DNA from: Halobacterium litoreum
GTDB lineage: Archaea > Halobacteriota > Halobacteria > Halobacteriales > Halobacteriaceae
DNA length: 64,000 bases
Direction: 5' to 3'
NCBI RefSeq assembly: GCF_021233415.1
Contig: NZ_CP089466.1
Location: 62,001-126,000, forward strand
The notes below the pieces were generated by a model. The model was not told where the DNA came from. It saw only the letters and a list, made by a program, of their open reading frames with translations, and made no database searches. Position numbers and translations under genes: made by a program. Positions 31,907-40,287 of the stretch are shown one piece after another; the stretch's first letter is position 1, and every line of letters starts with the position of its first letter.

Positions 31907-32176
31907 ATGGCGACGACACTGGAAATCGCGCTCGTGGTGGCGGTGTTGGCGGCGCTGTTCGGCGCGTATCGGTTGATTCGCGCGGTGAAGCCGTTCGTGG
32001 TGAACGCCGTCGTGGGACTGGTGGTGATTCTGGTGGCGCAGTTCTTCGGGGCGGAGGTGGCGGTGACGCCGCTGGCGTTGCTAATCGTGGCCGTCGGCGG
32101 GTTCCCGGGCGCACTGTTGGTGATTCTGTTGGCGTACGCGGGGGTGGCGTTCGCGCCCGCCGTCCTGTTCGTCTAG
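31907..32176 (+). CDS. BofA-family small membrane protein
   Basis: 89 residues with three hydrophobic segments: LEIALVVAVLAALFGAYRLI, VVNAVVGLVVILVAQFFG and LALLIVAVGGFPGALLVILLAYAGVAF. The NAVVGL box and the V-G-G-x-P-G-A motif match the pro-sigmaK processing inhibitor BofA family, which in archaea has no known function. It overlaps the convergent helicase gene by 4 bp. Confidence 0.8.
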   Translation: MATTLEIALVVAVLAALFGAYRLIRAVKPFVVNAVVGLVVILVAQFFGAEVAVTPLALLIVAVGGFPGALLVILLAYAGVAFAPAVLFV

Positions 32177-34227
32177 TCGTCTTCGCCGCGGAGTTCGAGG
32201 TCGGCGACGACGTCGTAGGGGTCGGTGCCCTTGCGGACGCCGTCGAGGATCTTGAACGCGGCGCCGGGTTCGAGGAAGTGCGTGGTGACGGCGCGCCCGA
32301 GCGGCGTCGGGTCGAAACTGTCGATGAACTCGTACTCGATGAGTTTGCCGAGCGCGTGCTTGGTGGGGACGTCGCCGAGCATGCGGTCGTTGAGGCGCTT
32401 GGCGGCCTTCCCGCCGACGGTGACGTTCGCGAGCGTCTCCTCGATGGCGGCGGTCTCGTCGTAGCGCGTGACGACGTCCTCCATCTCGCCTTTGAGGAGT
32501 TTGAACGCGATTTCCTCCTCGGTGCCCTCCATCGAGCCGTGGTAGGAGGCGTCCGGTTCGACGAGCATGTACACCTTCCCGCGGTCGTGGTAGTCGGGTC
32601 GGCCCGCGCGCCCGAGCATCTGCTCGAACTCCTGGACGGAGAGCCACTCGATGCCCATCGCGAGCGTGTCGAAGACGACCTGCGAGGCGGGGAAGTCGAC
32701 GCCGGCGGCGAGCGCGGCGGTCGTCACGACGGCCGCGAGGTCCTGATTTCCGAATTTGCGCTCGACGGACTTGCGCTCGCCGTAGTCGAGGCCGGCGTGG
32801 TAGGGCCGCGAGGGGTAGTCGAGTTTCCGGGAAATCTCGTTGCAGCGCCGCCGGGAGTTCGTGAAGATGATGGTCTGGCCCTGGTAGCCTTTCGAGGACT
32901 CCTGGTCGAACTCCCGCCTGACGAGCTTGTTCTCGATGTCCGGCTTCTCCTTGCCGTCGGCGAACGTGACGTGGCGCTCGATGGGGACGGGGCGCTCCTC
33001 GAACTCCACGAGGTTCGCGCGCATGCCGTCGGCGAGTTCGCCGGGGTTGCCGACCGTCGCGGAGAGGTAGATCCACTGCGCGCCGCCGTAGTCGCTCCGG
33101 CGCTCCTCGCGTTGCTCGCAGTAGTGCTTGAGACGCGAAATCAGGCCGTCGAGGCGGTGGCCGCGTTCGTCTTCCTTGAGCGTGTGGACCTCGTCGATGA
33201 CGACGGTGCCGATGTCGCCGAGGTTCTTGCCCGTGCGGAGCGCGTGGTCGATGCCCTCGTAGGTGCCGACGATGACGTCCGCGGAGGGGTCGAAGGCGTG
33301 GCCGTCGTCCCGAATCCGGGAGGAGCCGACGCGAATCGTGACGTTCGCGAGGTGGCCGTACTCGTCCTCGAAGTCCTCGTGTTTCTGGTTCGCGAGCGCG
33401 ACGAGGGGGACGAGGAACAGCATCTTCCCGTCGCCCGAGAGGTGGCGGTGCAGGCCCGCCATCTCGCCGACGAGCGTCTTCCCGGTCGCCGTCGCGGAGA
33501 CGACGAGCTGGTCCTCGCCGTCCACGAGGCCGTTCTCCACGGCGAGACTCTGGACGGGCAGGAGGTCGTCGAAGCGGTCCTCCAGTAAGCCCTGCAGGTC
33601 GGGGTGGAGGTCGAGGCTGTCGACGGGCACCGGTTCGATTTCGTCGGTGGTCGCGGACACCTCGTCGTACTTCGTGAGGTCGGGATCGAGGTTCCCCTCC
33701 AGTAAGCCCGTGATCTTCGCGAGGTCCTGTTCCTCGAACAGGAGGTCCTCCAGTCGCTCTTGGGCCGCACCGGAGACGTTCCCGTTGAAGGATAGCTCGC
33801 GCTCCAGTTCTCGCACCGCGCAGTCCCGGCAGATGTGCTCGCCGTCAGCCTCGATGGCGGTGTCCTCCGTGATGGGCGAGTACCGGCCCTTGCCGGCGCA
33901 GTACCGGCACGTCCGCACGACCTTCGCGTCCTGCTGGTAGGCGTCCAGCATCTCCCGCAGCTCCGCGCGGCCCGCTCGCGTCGTCTGCTGGCTGATGCGG
34001 ATGCGGTCGGCGCGCCGCGCTATCTCCACGAACTGGTCGGGGTTCCGCGGCTCCTCGCCGCCGCCGGTCTTGATGCGGAACTTCCCCGGTCGGGGGCCGG
34101 CGTCCCGCTCTATCAGTTCGAGTTTCGCGCGGAACAGCCGGTCCCCGCCACGCTGGGCGACGGCGAGGTAGTCGTCGCCGGCCTCGTGGAGGAACAGGGT
34201 GTCCACGCGCTGTACCTGCTCAGACAC
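32173..34227 (-). CDS. SF2 ATP-dependent helicase (Ski2/Hel308-like) with zinc-binding N-terminal domain
   Basis: 684 residues. The N-terminal 190 form a haloarchaeal domain with a Cys cluster (CRYCAGKG...CRDC) and are not part of the motor. The motor has a Walker A-like motif SATATGKTLVGE, a DEVH box VVIDEVHTL, SAT in WIYLSATVGNPGELA, and helicase C motifs TIIFTNSRRRCNEIS, ALAAGVDFPA and QMLGRAGRPDYHDRG. The C-terminal helical part resembles Ski2-like ratchets. It probably unwinds DNA or structured RNA. It is related to the Hel308/Brr2 group by motif but shorter. Confidence 0.88.
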   Translation of the reverse strand: MSEQVQRVDTLFLHEAGDDYLAVAQRGGDRLFRAKLELIERDAGPRPGKFRIKTGGGEEPRNPDQFVEIARRADRIRISQQTTRAGRAELREMLDAYQQDAKVVRTCRYCAGKGRYSPITEDTAIEADGEHICRDCAVRELERELSFNGNVSGAAQERLEDLLFEEQDLAKITGLLEGNLDPDLTKYDEVSATTDEIEPVPVDSLDLHPDLQGLLEDRFDDLLPVQSLAVENGLVDGEDQLVVSATATGKTLVGEMAGLHRHLSGDGKMLFLVPLVALANQKHEDFEDEYGHLANVTIRVGSSRIRDDGHAFDPSADVIVGTYEGIDHALRTGKNLGDIGTVVIDEVHTLKEDERGHRLDGLISRLKHYCEQREERRSDYGGAQWIYLSATVGNPGELADGMRANLVEFEERPVPIERHVTFADGKEKPDIENKLVRREFDQESSKGYQGQTIIFTNSRRRCNEISRKLDYPSRPYHAGLDYGERKSVERKFGNQDLAAVVTTAALAAGVDFPASQVVFDTLAMGIEWLSVQEFEQMLGRAGRPDYHDRGKVYMLVEPDASYHGSMEGTEEEIAFKLLKGEMEDVVTRYDETAAIEETLANVTVGGKAAKRLNDRMLGDVPTKHALGKLIEYEFIDSFDPTPLGRAVTTHFLEPGAAFKILDGVRKGTDPYDVVADLELRGEDD

Positions 34228-34375
34228 GAATCCGGGTAGGAGAGCGCGCTATTTCAGCGGTTCGCTTGCGCGACTCACTCCACCAACTGGATGTCGTCGT
34301 CACCGACAGACTCGCGGTGCTCGTCTGTCGAGCGCTCGCTCGGCGTCGCCTCGCGAGGACGCCGTTCGCGACGAC

Positions 34376-34741
34376 TCATTCGACGAGACGAATCTCGTCG
34401 TCGCCGTTGGGGACGACGCAGATGAACGCCCCCTCCTCGTCGCCGGCGTTCTCGTACCAGTGGACGGCTCCTGCCGGAATCAGGAGGCTGTCGCCCTCGC
34501 TGACGGTGTACTCCTCGCCCTCGATGCCGACCGTGTACTCGCCGGCGAGCACGTACTGCTCGTGTTCGACCTCGTTGGTGTGCTCGGGGACGCTCGCGCC
34601 GGGGTCGAGGACGAACCGCCGCATCGCGAAGTTCGGCGCGCCACTCGACTCGTCCAGCAGGACGCCCTTGTGCATCCCGTCGGCGGCGTCCACGCTCTCG
34701 TAGGTCGCGCTCTCGGCGTCCCGCACCACGTGTTCGGTCAT
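34376..34741 (-). CDS. Cupin-domain protein
   Basis: 121 residues, single cupin. Motif 1 is visible as PEHTNEVEHEQYVLAGEYTVGIEG, with the H, H, E metal ligands in place, and motif 2 as GDSLLIPAGAVHWYENAG with the third His. Such small cupins bind a divalent metal and may act as isomerases, dioxygenases or sensors. It is next to, but separated by 31 nt from, the BKACE gene on the same strand. Function not predictable from sequence. Confidence 0.85.
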   Translation of the reverse strand: MTEHVVRDAESATYESVDAADGMHKGVLLDESSGAPNFAMRRFVLDPGASVPEHTNEVEHEQYVLAGEYTVGIEGEEYTVSEGDSLLIPAGAVHWYENAGDEEGAFICVVPNGDDEIRLVE

Positions 34742-34772
34742 GGTCGAGCGTTGGGCGGCCCGGGATTTAGGG

Positions 34773-35630
34773 TTAGCCGTCGCGCCCGCGCAACCCCAGT
34801 ATCTCGCGGGCCTCGTCAGGGGACGCCACCGGGCGGCCGAGTTCCTCGGCGACGCGGACGACGCGTGCGACCAGTTGGGCGTTGCTCTCGGCGAGTTCGC
34901 CGCGCTCGTAGTAGACGTTGTCTTCGAGGCCGACGCGCACGTGCCCGCCGAACAGCACGCCCATCGTCGCGAACGGGAGTTGGTGCTGGCCGAACCCGAG
35001 CGTGTTGAACGCCGCGCCCTCGGGGAGATTCGAGACGGCGTTCAGGAAGTTCTCTGGCGTCGGGCGCGTGAGCGTCCCGGACCCGAAGACGAGCGTCGCG
35101 TACACCGGGTCGTCGACGTCGCGGCGGTCGAGGAACTGGTGGACTTCGTTCAGGTGGCCGTCGTTGAACACCTCCAGTTCGGGCTTGATGTCGCGCTCGC
35201 GCATCTCGTCGTAGAGCGAGTCGACGAGCGCGCGCGTGTTCTCGCTCGTGAGGCGGTCGTAGCGGTTCAGCGGCCCCATGTCGAGGCTCGCCATCTCGGG
35301 CGCGGGGTCGGTGCGGAGCGGGCGGTGGCGCGCCTCGTCGGGCGCGCCGGTGCCGCCCGTCGAGTGCTGGATGACGACGCTGTCGGCGTGTTCGCGGATG
35401 GCGTCGTCTATCTCCTGGAAGCGCTCGGTGGCGAACGACCGCTCGCCGTTCGGTTTCCGAGCGTGGACGTGGACGACGGCGGCGCCCGCGTCCTCGGCGG
35501 CGGCCGCCGCGCGCCCGATTTCTTCAGGGGTCTCCGGGAGGTTCGGGTTCGCTTCCTTCCCGTGGACGCCGCCGGTCAGCGCCGCCGTCACGACGACCGG
35601 TTCGCCGGCGAGGTAGTCGGCGTACGTCAC
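34773..35630 (-). CDS. Beta-keto acid cleavage enzyme (BKACE, formerly DUF849)
   Basis: 285 residues from GTG 35630 ([22 protein letters not shown]). The TIM-barrel enzymes of this family cleave a beta-keto acid with acetyl-CoA to yield acetoacetate and a CoA ester. Hallmarks are [20 protein letters not shown], the zinc-binding HVHAR after GAAVVHV, and QHSTGGTG. The end [20 protein letters not shown] is the conserved C-terminal glutamate-containing stretch. The substrate is not clear. GTG overlaps the stop of the preceding small gene (GTGA). Confidence 0.9.
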   Translation of the reverse strand: MTYADYLAGEPVVVTAALTGGVHGKEANPNLPETPEEIGRAAAAAEDAGAAVVHVHARKPNGERSFATERFQEIDDAIREHADSVVIQHSTGGTGAPDEARHRPLRTDPAPEMASLDMGPLNRYDRLTSENTRALVDSLYDEMRERDIKPELEVFNDGHLNEVHQFLDRRDVDDPVYATLVFGSGTLTRPTPENFLNAVSNLPEGAAFNTLGFGQHQLPFATMGVLFGGHVRVGLEDNVYYERGELAESNAQLVARVVRVAEELGRPVASPDEAREILGLRGRDG

Positions 35631-35815
35631 GACTCTCCCTCGGCGTGCTCGCGGAATATCTCGCAGTGCTCGGCGTGGTGGAGGTCGTACCGGTCGTTGC
35701 AGACGTCCGCCCGCATCGGCTGGACGAACTGGTCGGCGAGGGCGCAGTACGCTCGCGCTTCCTCGAAGGACTGGTCGCCGGCCTCGCGCCGGTAGGACAG
35801 GTGCGGGCAGGTCAT
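35627..35815 (-). CDS. 62-aa Cys/His-rich protein coupled to BKACE
   Basis: [44 protein letters not shown]. Four Cys (C3, one in YCALA, DVC, HC) and several His fit a small metal-binding fold. It resembles a haloarchaeal conserved small protein of unknown role. Its stop overlaps the GTG start of BKACE by 4 nt, so they are probably co-translated; a partner or metal-delivery role is speculation. Confidence 0.65.
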   Translation of the reverse strand: MTCPHLSYRREAGDQSFEEARAYCALADQFVQPMRADVCNDRYDLHHAEHCEIFREHAEGES

Positions 35816-35940
35816 ACCGCTCCTTCGACGCCGGTCGTGTTAACGATTCGCTGGCGCGCGCGTCGGGCGGTAACCCGGCCGTCACCCGGTGACGGAGGCG
35901 TCCGACTAGACATAGGGTGGTGGGGTACCTACGGACTGGT

Positions 35941-36900
35941 ATGCCACCGACGACGCCCGGCCTCCACCACGTCACCGCCATCGCCGGCGACCCGCAGGCG
36001 AACGCCGACTTCTACGTCGGGACGCTGGGCCTGCGGTTCGTGAAGCGAACCGTGAACCACGACGACACCGGGACGTACCACTTCTACTTCGGGGACAACG
36101 AGGGGACGCCGGGCACGAACGTGACGTTCTTCCCGTGGGCCGACGGCGGGCGGGACGGCGAGTTCGGCGCCGGGCAGACGCGGGACACCGCGTACCTGAT
36201 TCCGCCCGACGCCGTTGACTTCTGGCGCGACCGCCTCGAATCACGCGGCGTCGACGTGACCGAGTCCGAGCGGTTCGGTGAGCCAGTCCTCCGCTTTGCC
36301 GACCCGGACGGCATCGGCCTCGAACTCGTCGCGAGCGACCGCGCCGCCGACTCGGACGCCGTCCCGTGGCCGGACGGCCCGGTGCCGGCCGACCGCCAAC
36401 TCCGCGGGTTCCACAGCGTCACGCTCGCCGTGTCCGACTACGCCCCGACCGAGGCCGTCCTCACGGACGTACTCGGCTACGAGCGGGTCGCCGAATCCGA
36501 CGACCGGCGGCGCTACGAGGCCGACGGCGGCGGGCCGCACGCCGCCCTCGACCTCGTGGAGACCGACGCCCCGCGAGGCCGGATGGGCGTCGGCACCGTC
36601 CACCACGTCGCGTTCGTCGCCGAGAGCGTCGAACAGGAGAAAGCGTGGCGGGAGGCGTACGTCGAACGCGGCCTCGCGCCCAGCGAGATAATCGACCGCA
36701 AGTACTTCGAGTCGCTGTACTGCCGCGAACCCGGCGGCGTGCTGTTCGAAATCGCGACCGACGGCCCCGGCTTCACCGTCGACGAGGACGCCGACGAACT
36801 CGGGTCGCGCCTGACGCTCCCCGAGTGGCTGGAGGGCGAACGCGCCGAAATCGAGGCCGCGCTCCCCGACTTCGCCGGCCCGAACGTCGAGAGCGCGTAA
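35941..36900 (+). CDS. Ring-cleaving dioxygenase homologue (glyoxalase/VOC family, MhqO-like)
   Basis: 319 residues with two VOC modules. Module 1 starts GLHHVTAIAGDPQANADFYVGTLGLRFV; its partner strand is FADPDGIGLELVA. Module 2 starts GFHSVTLAVSDYAPTEAVL and has YCREPGGVLFEIATDGPGF. The metal triad His/His/Glu is present: LHHV, VHHVAF, and LFEIA. It would open quinol-type rings using Fe, as MhqO/LinE-like enzymes do. Complete and standing alone. Confidence 0.88.
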   Translation: MPPTTPGLHHVTAIAGDPQANADFYVGTLGLRFVKRTVNHDDTGTYHFYFGDNEGTPGTNVTFFPWADGGRDGEFGAGQTRDTAYLIPPDAVDFWRDRLESRGVDVTESERFGEPVLRFADPDGIGLELVASDRAADSDAVPWPDGPVPADRQLRGFHSVTLAVSDYAPTEAVLTDVLGYERVAESDDRRRYEADGGGPHAALDLVETDAPRGRMGVGTVHHVAFVAESVEQEKAWREAYVERGLAPSEIIDRKYFESLYCREPGGVLFEIATDGPGFTVDEDADELGSRLTLPEWLEGERAEIEAALPDFAGPNVESA

Positions 36901-36959
36901 CCCCGCGAGGACCCGGTCTCGCCCCCGCCTTTATCGGGGTTCGCGCGCTATCCCGGAGC

Positions 36960-38129
36960 ATGCGCAGTTTCAAGGTCGGGAGCGCGTTCGGCATTCCCAT
37001 CAAACTGGACGTGACCTTCCTGTTGATTCTCCCGGTGTTCGCGTACCTCATCGGGACGCAGGTCGACGTCTGGGTGAACACGCTGAACGGCGCGCCGTTC
37101 GACGCCGGACTGAACGCCGCCACGCTCACCGAGGGGAACCGCGAGTGGTATCTCGGCTCCATCGCCGCAATCGGGCTGTTCGTCGGCGTCGTCCTCCACG
37201 AACTCGGCCACTCGCTGGTCGCGATGCGGTACGGCTTCCCCATCGACTCCATCACGCTCTGGATTCTCGGCGGCATCGCCAGCCTCTCCGAACAGCCCGA
37301 GGAGTGGAAACAGGAGTTCTCCATCGCTATCGCCGGCCCGATTGTGAGCATCTTACTCGGCGTCGGGTCGTACGCCGCCATGCAGTTCCTCCCGAGTTCG
37401 CTGGACCTCGCGCGGTTCGTCTTCGGCTACCTCGCGTTGATGAACTTCGCGCTCGCCGCGTTCAACCTCCTCCCCGGCTTCCCGATGGACGGCGGGCGCG
37501 TCCTGCGCGCGCTCCTCGCTCGCACCCGGTCGTTCGCCCGCGCCACCCAGATCGCGGCGGAGGTCGGGAAGGCGTTCGCGCTCATCCTCGGCATCGTCGG
37601 CCTGCTCGGGTTCAACCTCATCCTCATCGGCGTCGCCTTCTTCATCTACATCGGCGCGTCCAGCGAAGCCCAGCGCACCGTCATGAACGCGGTCTTCGAG
37701 GGCGTCACCGTCGCCGACGTGATGACACACGCCGAGGACGTCCACACGGTCGACGCCGACGCCTCGGTCGCCGACCTCATGGACCGGATGTTCGAACAGC
37801 GCCACACCGGCTACCCCGTCACGCGCAACGGCGACGTCGTCGGGATGGTGACGCTAGACGACGCGCGCTCCGTGAAACCCGTCGAACGCGACGCCATCCG
37901 CGTCGCCGACGTGATGACCGACGAGGTCCACAGCATCCCCCAGTACAGCGACGCGATGGACGCCCTCGACAGGATTCAACAGCACGGCATCGGTCGCCTG
38001 CTCGTCGTCGACGCGAACGGCGAGATGGTCGGTCTGCTCTCCCGCACCGACCTCGTCACCGCGTTCAACATCATCCAGTCCACGGGACCCCGAGAGGCCT
38101 CGACGAACATCGACCTGTCCCGGCGCTGA
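36960..38129 (+). CDS. Site-2 protease (M50) with two CBS domains
   Basis: 389 residues. Membrane metalloprotease motif HELGH at residues 80-84 and the second zinc-ligand motif LLPGFPMDGGR, with Asp177. About six membrane helices precede two CBS domains: VADVMTHAEDVHTVDADASV and VADVMTDEVHSIPQYSDAM, which usually bind adenine nucleotides and gate activity. It cleaves membrane-embedded substrates, identity unknown. A TATA-like TTTATCGG lies about 30 nt before ATG 36960, in the short gap after the dioxygenase gene. Confidence 0.93.
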   Translation: MRSFKVGSAFGIPIKLDVTFLLILPVFAYLIGTQVDVWVNTLNGAPFDAGLNAATLTEGNREWYLGSIAAIGLFVGVVLHELGHSLVAMRYGFPIDSITLWILGGIASLSEQPEEWKQEFSIAIAGPIVSILLGVGSYAAMQFLPSSLDLARFVFGYLALMNFALAAFNLLPGFPMDGGRVLRALLARTRSFARATQIAAEVGKAFALILGIVGLLGFNLILIGVAFFIYIGASSEAQRTVMNAVFEGVTVADVMTHAEDVHTVDADASVADLMDRMFEQRHTGYPVTRNGDVVGMVTLDDARSVKPVERDAIRVADVMTDEVHSIPQYSDAMDALDRIQQHGIGRLLVVDANGEMVGLLSRTDLVTAFNIIQSTGPREASTNIDLSRR

Positions 38130-38154
38130 CGCCGGTTTCGCGTCGCGGCCGCGC

Positions 38155-40185
38155 TCACTCCTGTCGTCGCTCGTGTGACTCGCGAGCGGCGCACCGGACG
38201 GCACCCGCGGCGTCCGCGGGGTCGCCGTGGTAGGTGTCGCCGTCGAGTCGCACGTGGCGACCGTCCTCTGCGATGGCGTCGACCACGTCGCCGGTGGTGT
38301 GGGCGCCCGCCTCGGGCGCGCTCGTGCCGAGGAGGTAGTAGACGTTGTCGACGGACTCGTCTTTCACGCGGCCGACACCCCCGATTCGGTGGGTCGCCGT
38401 CGCGGGGAGGCGCCGGTGGAGAACGTGTTCGTCTGTCGACACCGACTGCACGTCGGTCACGGTGGCGCCGGTCGCGTCGGCGCGGGTGACGAGCGTCGCC
38501 GTCGGATTCCCGAAGAACCGGTGGGTCGCGTCGACCTCGGCGACCGTCGCGCTCCACGGGAGCGTGTGCCCGGTGAGGAGCGGCGACGCGAGGCGGGCGA
38601 GGTCGGTCGGCGCGAGCGGTTCGTCGGCAATCAACCCCGCGACCGTCCCGCGGTCGGCCAGCGAGCGCTGGACGGCCGCCGAAACCGGGCGCCCGAACGC
38701 GACGACCGCCGGCCACGAGTCGGTCGGGCTCGCGTCCCAGAGGGGGTTTTCGTCGCCGCTCGGCGCCGCCTCGCAGTAGAGGAAGTTGGGGCCGGCGGCG
38801 ACCGCCCGTTCGCGTGCGTCCGCCGACCCGGTGACGACAGTCGTCGCCTCGTGGACGCGGGACTCGCTGGCGGCTTCGAGCGCCGCGCGGAGCGCGGCCG
38901 CCCGGTCCTCGCCGTCGAGAGCGAACGCGAGCGTGGCGTCGGCTGGCGTCGGCATCTCGCGCTCGCGTTGCGCGGCGAACGCCTCGCCGACGAGCCGCGT
39001 CGCGCCCGGCGGCACGTCGGTGGCCGTCGTCGCGGTTCCGACCTCCGGAATCGCGGGCTCGATTGGCGCCGTCTCGGCCGTCGGCTCGCCGTCGGCGGTG
39101 ACGCGAATCGGCGCGAGCGCGTGCGCCAGCGGCGACAGCAACGCGGCGTCCTCGACGCGCGGGCGGAGCGTCGCCGTACCGGCCCACGCCGGGCGCCGCC
39201 CGTCGAGGACGGCCGGTTCGACTTCGAGGTACTCGATGAGTTGGTCGCTAATCGGTTCGCCGTAGAGGTTCGGCGGGTAGAACGGGAGGTCGCCGGCGAC
39301 GAGGTCGTACTCCCGGCGTCGGAGCGAGTAGTAGCCGTCGTTCCGAACGAGCGAATCGAGGAACAGCGCTCGACTCAGTACGGACTCGACGCGCTCCTCG
39401 AAGGAGTGCGCGGGGGTTTCGAGCGGCGTGCTGTAGCCGTTGTCGAGGTGGAGCGCGGGGTCGTCGCCGACTTCGACGGTCGCGCCGAGGTAGAACGCGA
39501 GCGGTGCGACGGGGTAGACGTACTCGTACTCGGCGGGCACCTCGACGGTGATGCCGGTGTCGGGTTCCGAGAGCCACGACGGAATATCGAGTTCGTCGCC
39601 GGGGCGAATCGCTGGTGGGTGGCCACGGAGCGTCGGCCACGAGCGCTCGCTGCTGAACTCCTTGATGGAGGAGCCGAGATAGGAGACGGCTTCCGCGACG
39701 GCGGCGGGGTCGTCGGGGACTTCGAGGGTCGTCTGCGGGCGCGAGTGCAGCGACCGCGCGCCGACGAACACCGTCGCCTCGTCGTCGAACTCGACGACGA
39801 CGTCGGCCGCGTCTATCGGTTCGGACTCGTAGGCCACCGTGAACGCGGTGTCCGCCACTCGGATGTAGGCCTGGACGCCTCCCTGCACGTCGATGGTGTG
39901 GTCTCCTCGGTCGAAGCGCTGCGGGGTCGTGGTGGGTTCGCCGAGGTGGTCGCCGTCGCCGTCCCGCACGTACACCACGGACGCGGGGCCGATTCGGAGT
40001 CGCGTCGTCGTCAGTGACACCGCGGCGTCGACGGGGAAGACGAACCGCGCCGTGTTGGCCGGCTGCAGTGACACGCCGGTGGTCACGCCGAGCGTGACAC
40101 CGACGGATTCGAGTTCGTCGGTGACGCGAACCGTCCCCTCGGCCGCGTCCCCGTCGAACGACACCAACTCGGCTCCCGATTCCAT
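38155..40185 (-). CDS. CHAT-like protein lacking the catalytic His/Cys (paralogue of 53235-55295)
   Basis: 676 residues. It shares with the CHAT protein at 53235-55295 a long N-terminal beta-rich region ending in the near-identical signature RSWPTLRGHPP, followed by GDELDI, DTGITVEVPAEY and VAPLAFYLGATVE. The C-terminal third aligns with the CHAT domain, but where the other has DFLHFVGH it reads NFLYCEAAP, and where the other has FFLNGCRS it reads VVAFGRPVS. The following segments still match (GTVAGLIADEP vs AAGIVTVDDV; FFGNPTATLVTR vs LLGDPTLALRR). I infer a pseudo-protease, perhaps a regulator or substrate-binding partner. It is divergent from the UPF1-like helicase. Confidence 0.72.
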   Translation of the reverse strand: MESGAELVSFDGDAAEGTVRVTDELESVGVTLGVTTGVSLQPANTARFVFPVDAAVSLTTTRLRIGPASVVYVRDGDGDHLGEPTTTPQRFDRGDHTIDVQGGVQAYIRVADTAFTVAYESEPIDAADVVVEFDDEATVFVGARSLHSRPQTTLEVPDDPAAVAEAVSYLGSSIKEFSSERSWPTLRGHPPAIRPGDELDIPSWLSEPDTGITVEVPAEYEYVYPVAPLAFYLGATVEVGDDPALHLDNGYSTPLETPAHSFEERVESVLSRALFLDSLVRNDGYYSLRRREYDLVAGDLPFYPPNLYGEPISDQLIEYLEVEPAVLDGRRPAWAGTATLRPRVEDAALLSPLAHALAPIRVTADGEPTAETAPIEPAIPEVGTATTATDVPPGATRLVGEAFAAQREREMPTPADATLAFALDGEDRAAALRAALEAASESRVHEATTVVTGSADARERAVAAGPNFLYCEAAPSGDENPLWDASPTDSWPAVVAFGRPVSAAVQRSLADRGTVAGLIADEPLAPTDLARLASPLLTGHTLPWSATVAEVDATHRFFGNPTATLVTRADATGATVTDVQSVSTDEHVLHRRLPATATHRIGGVGRVKDESVDNVYYLLGTSAPEAGAHTTGDVVDAIAEDGRHVRLDGDTYHGDPADAAGAVRCAARESHERRQE

Positions 40186-40287
40186 AGCCCTCACTGGCGT
40201 TCTCTCCGGATTTCAGGCTGTCGATGGCCGCGGTTCTCTCCCGAAGACAGCAAGTATTTGTCCGGAAGCGCGCTACGAACGCTCCCC

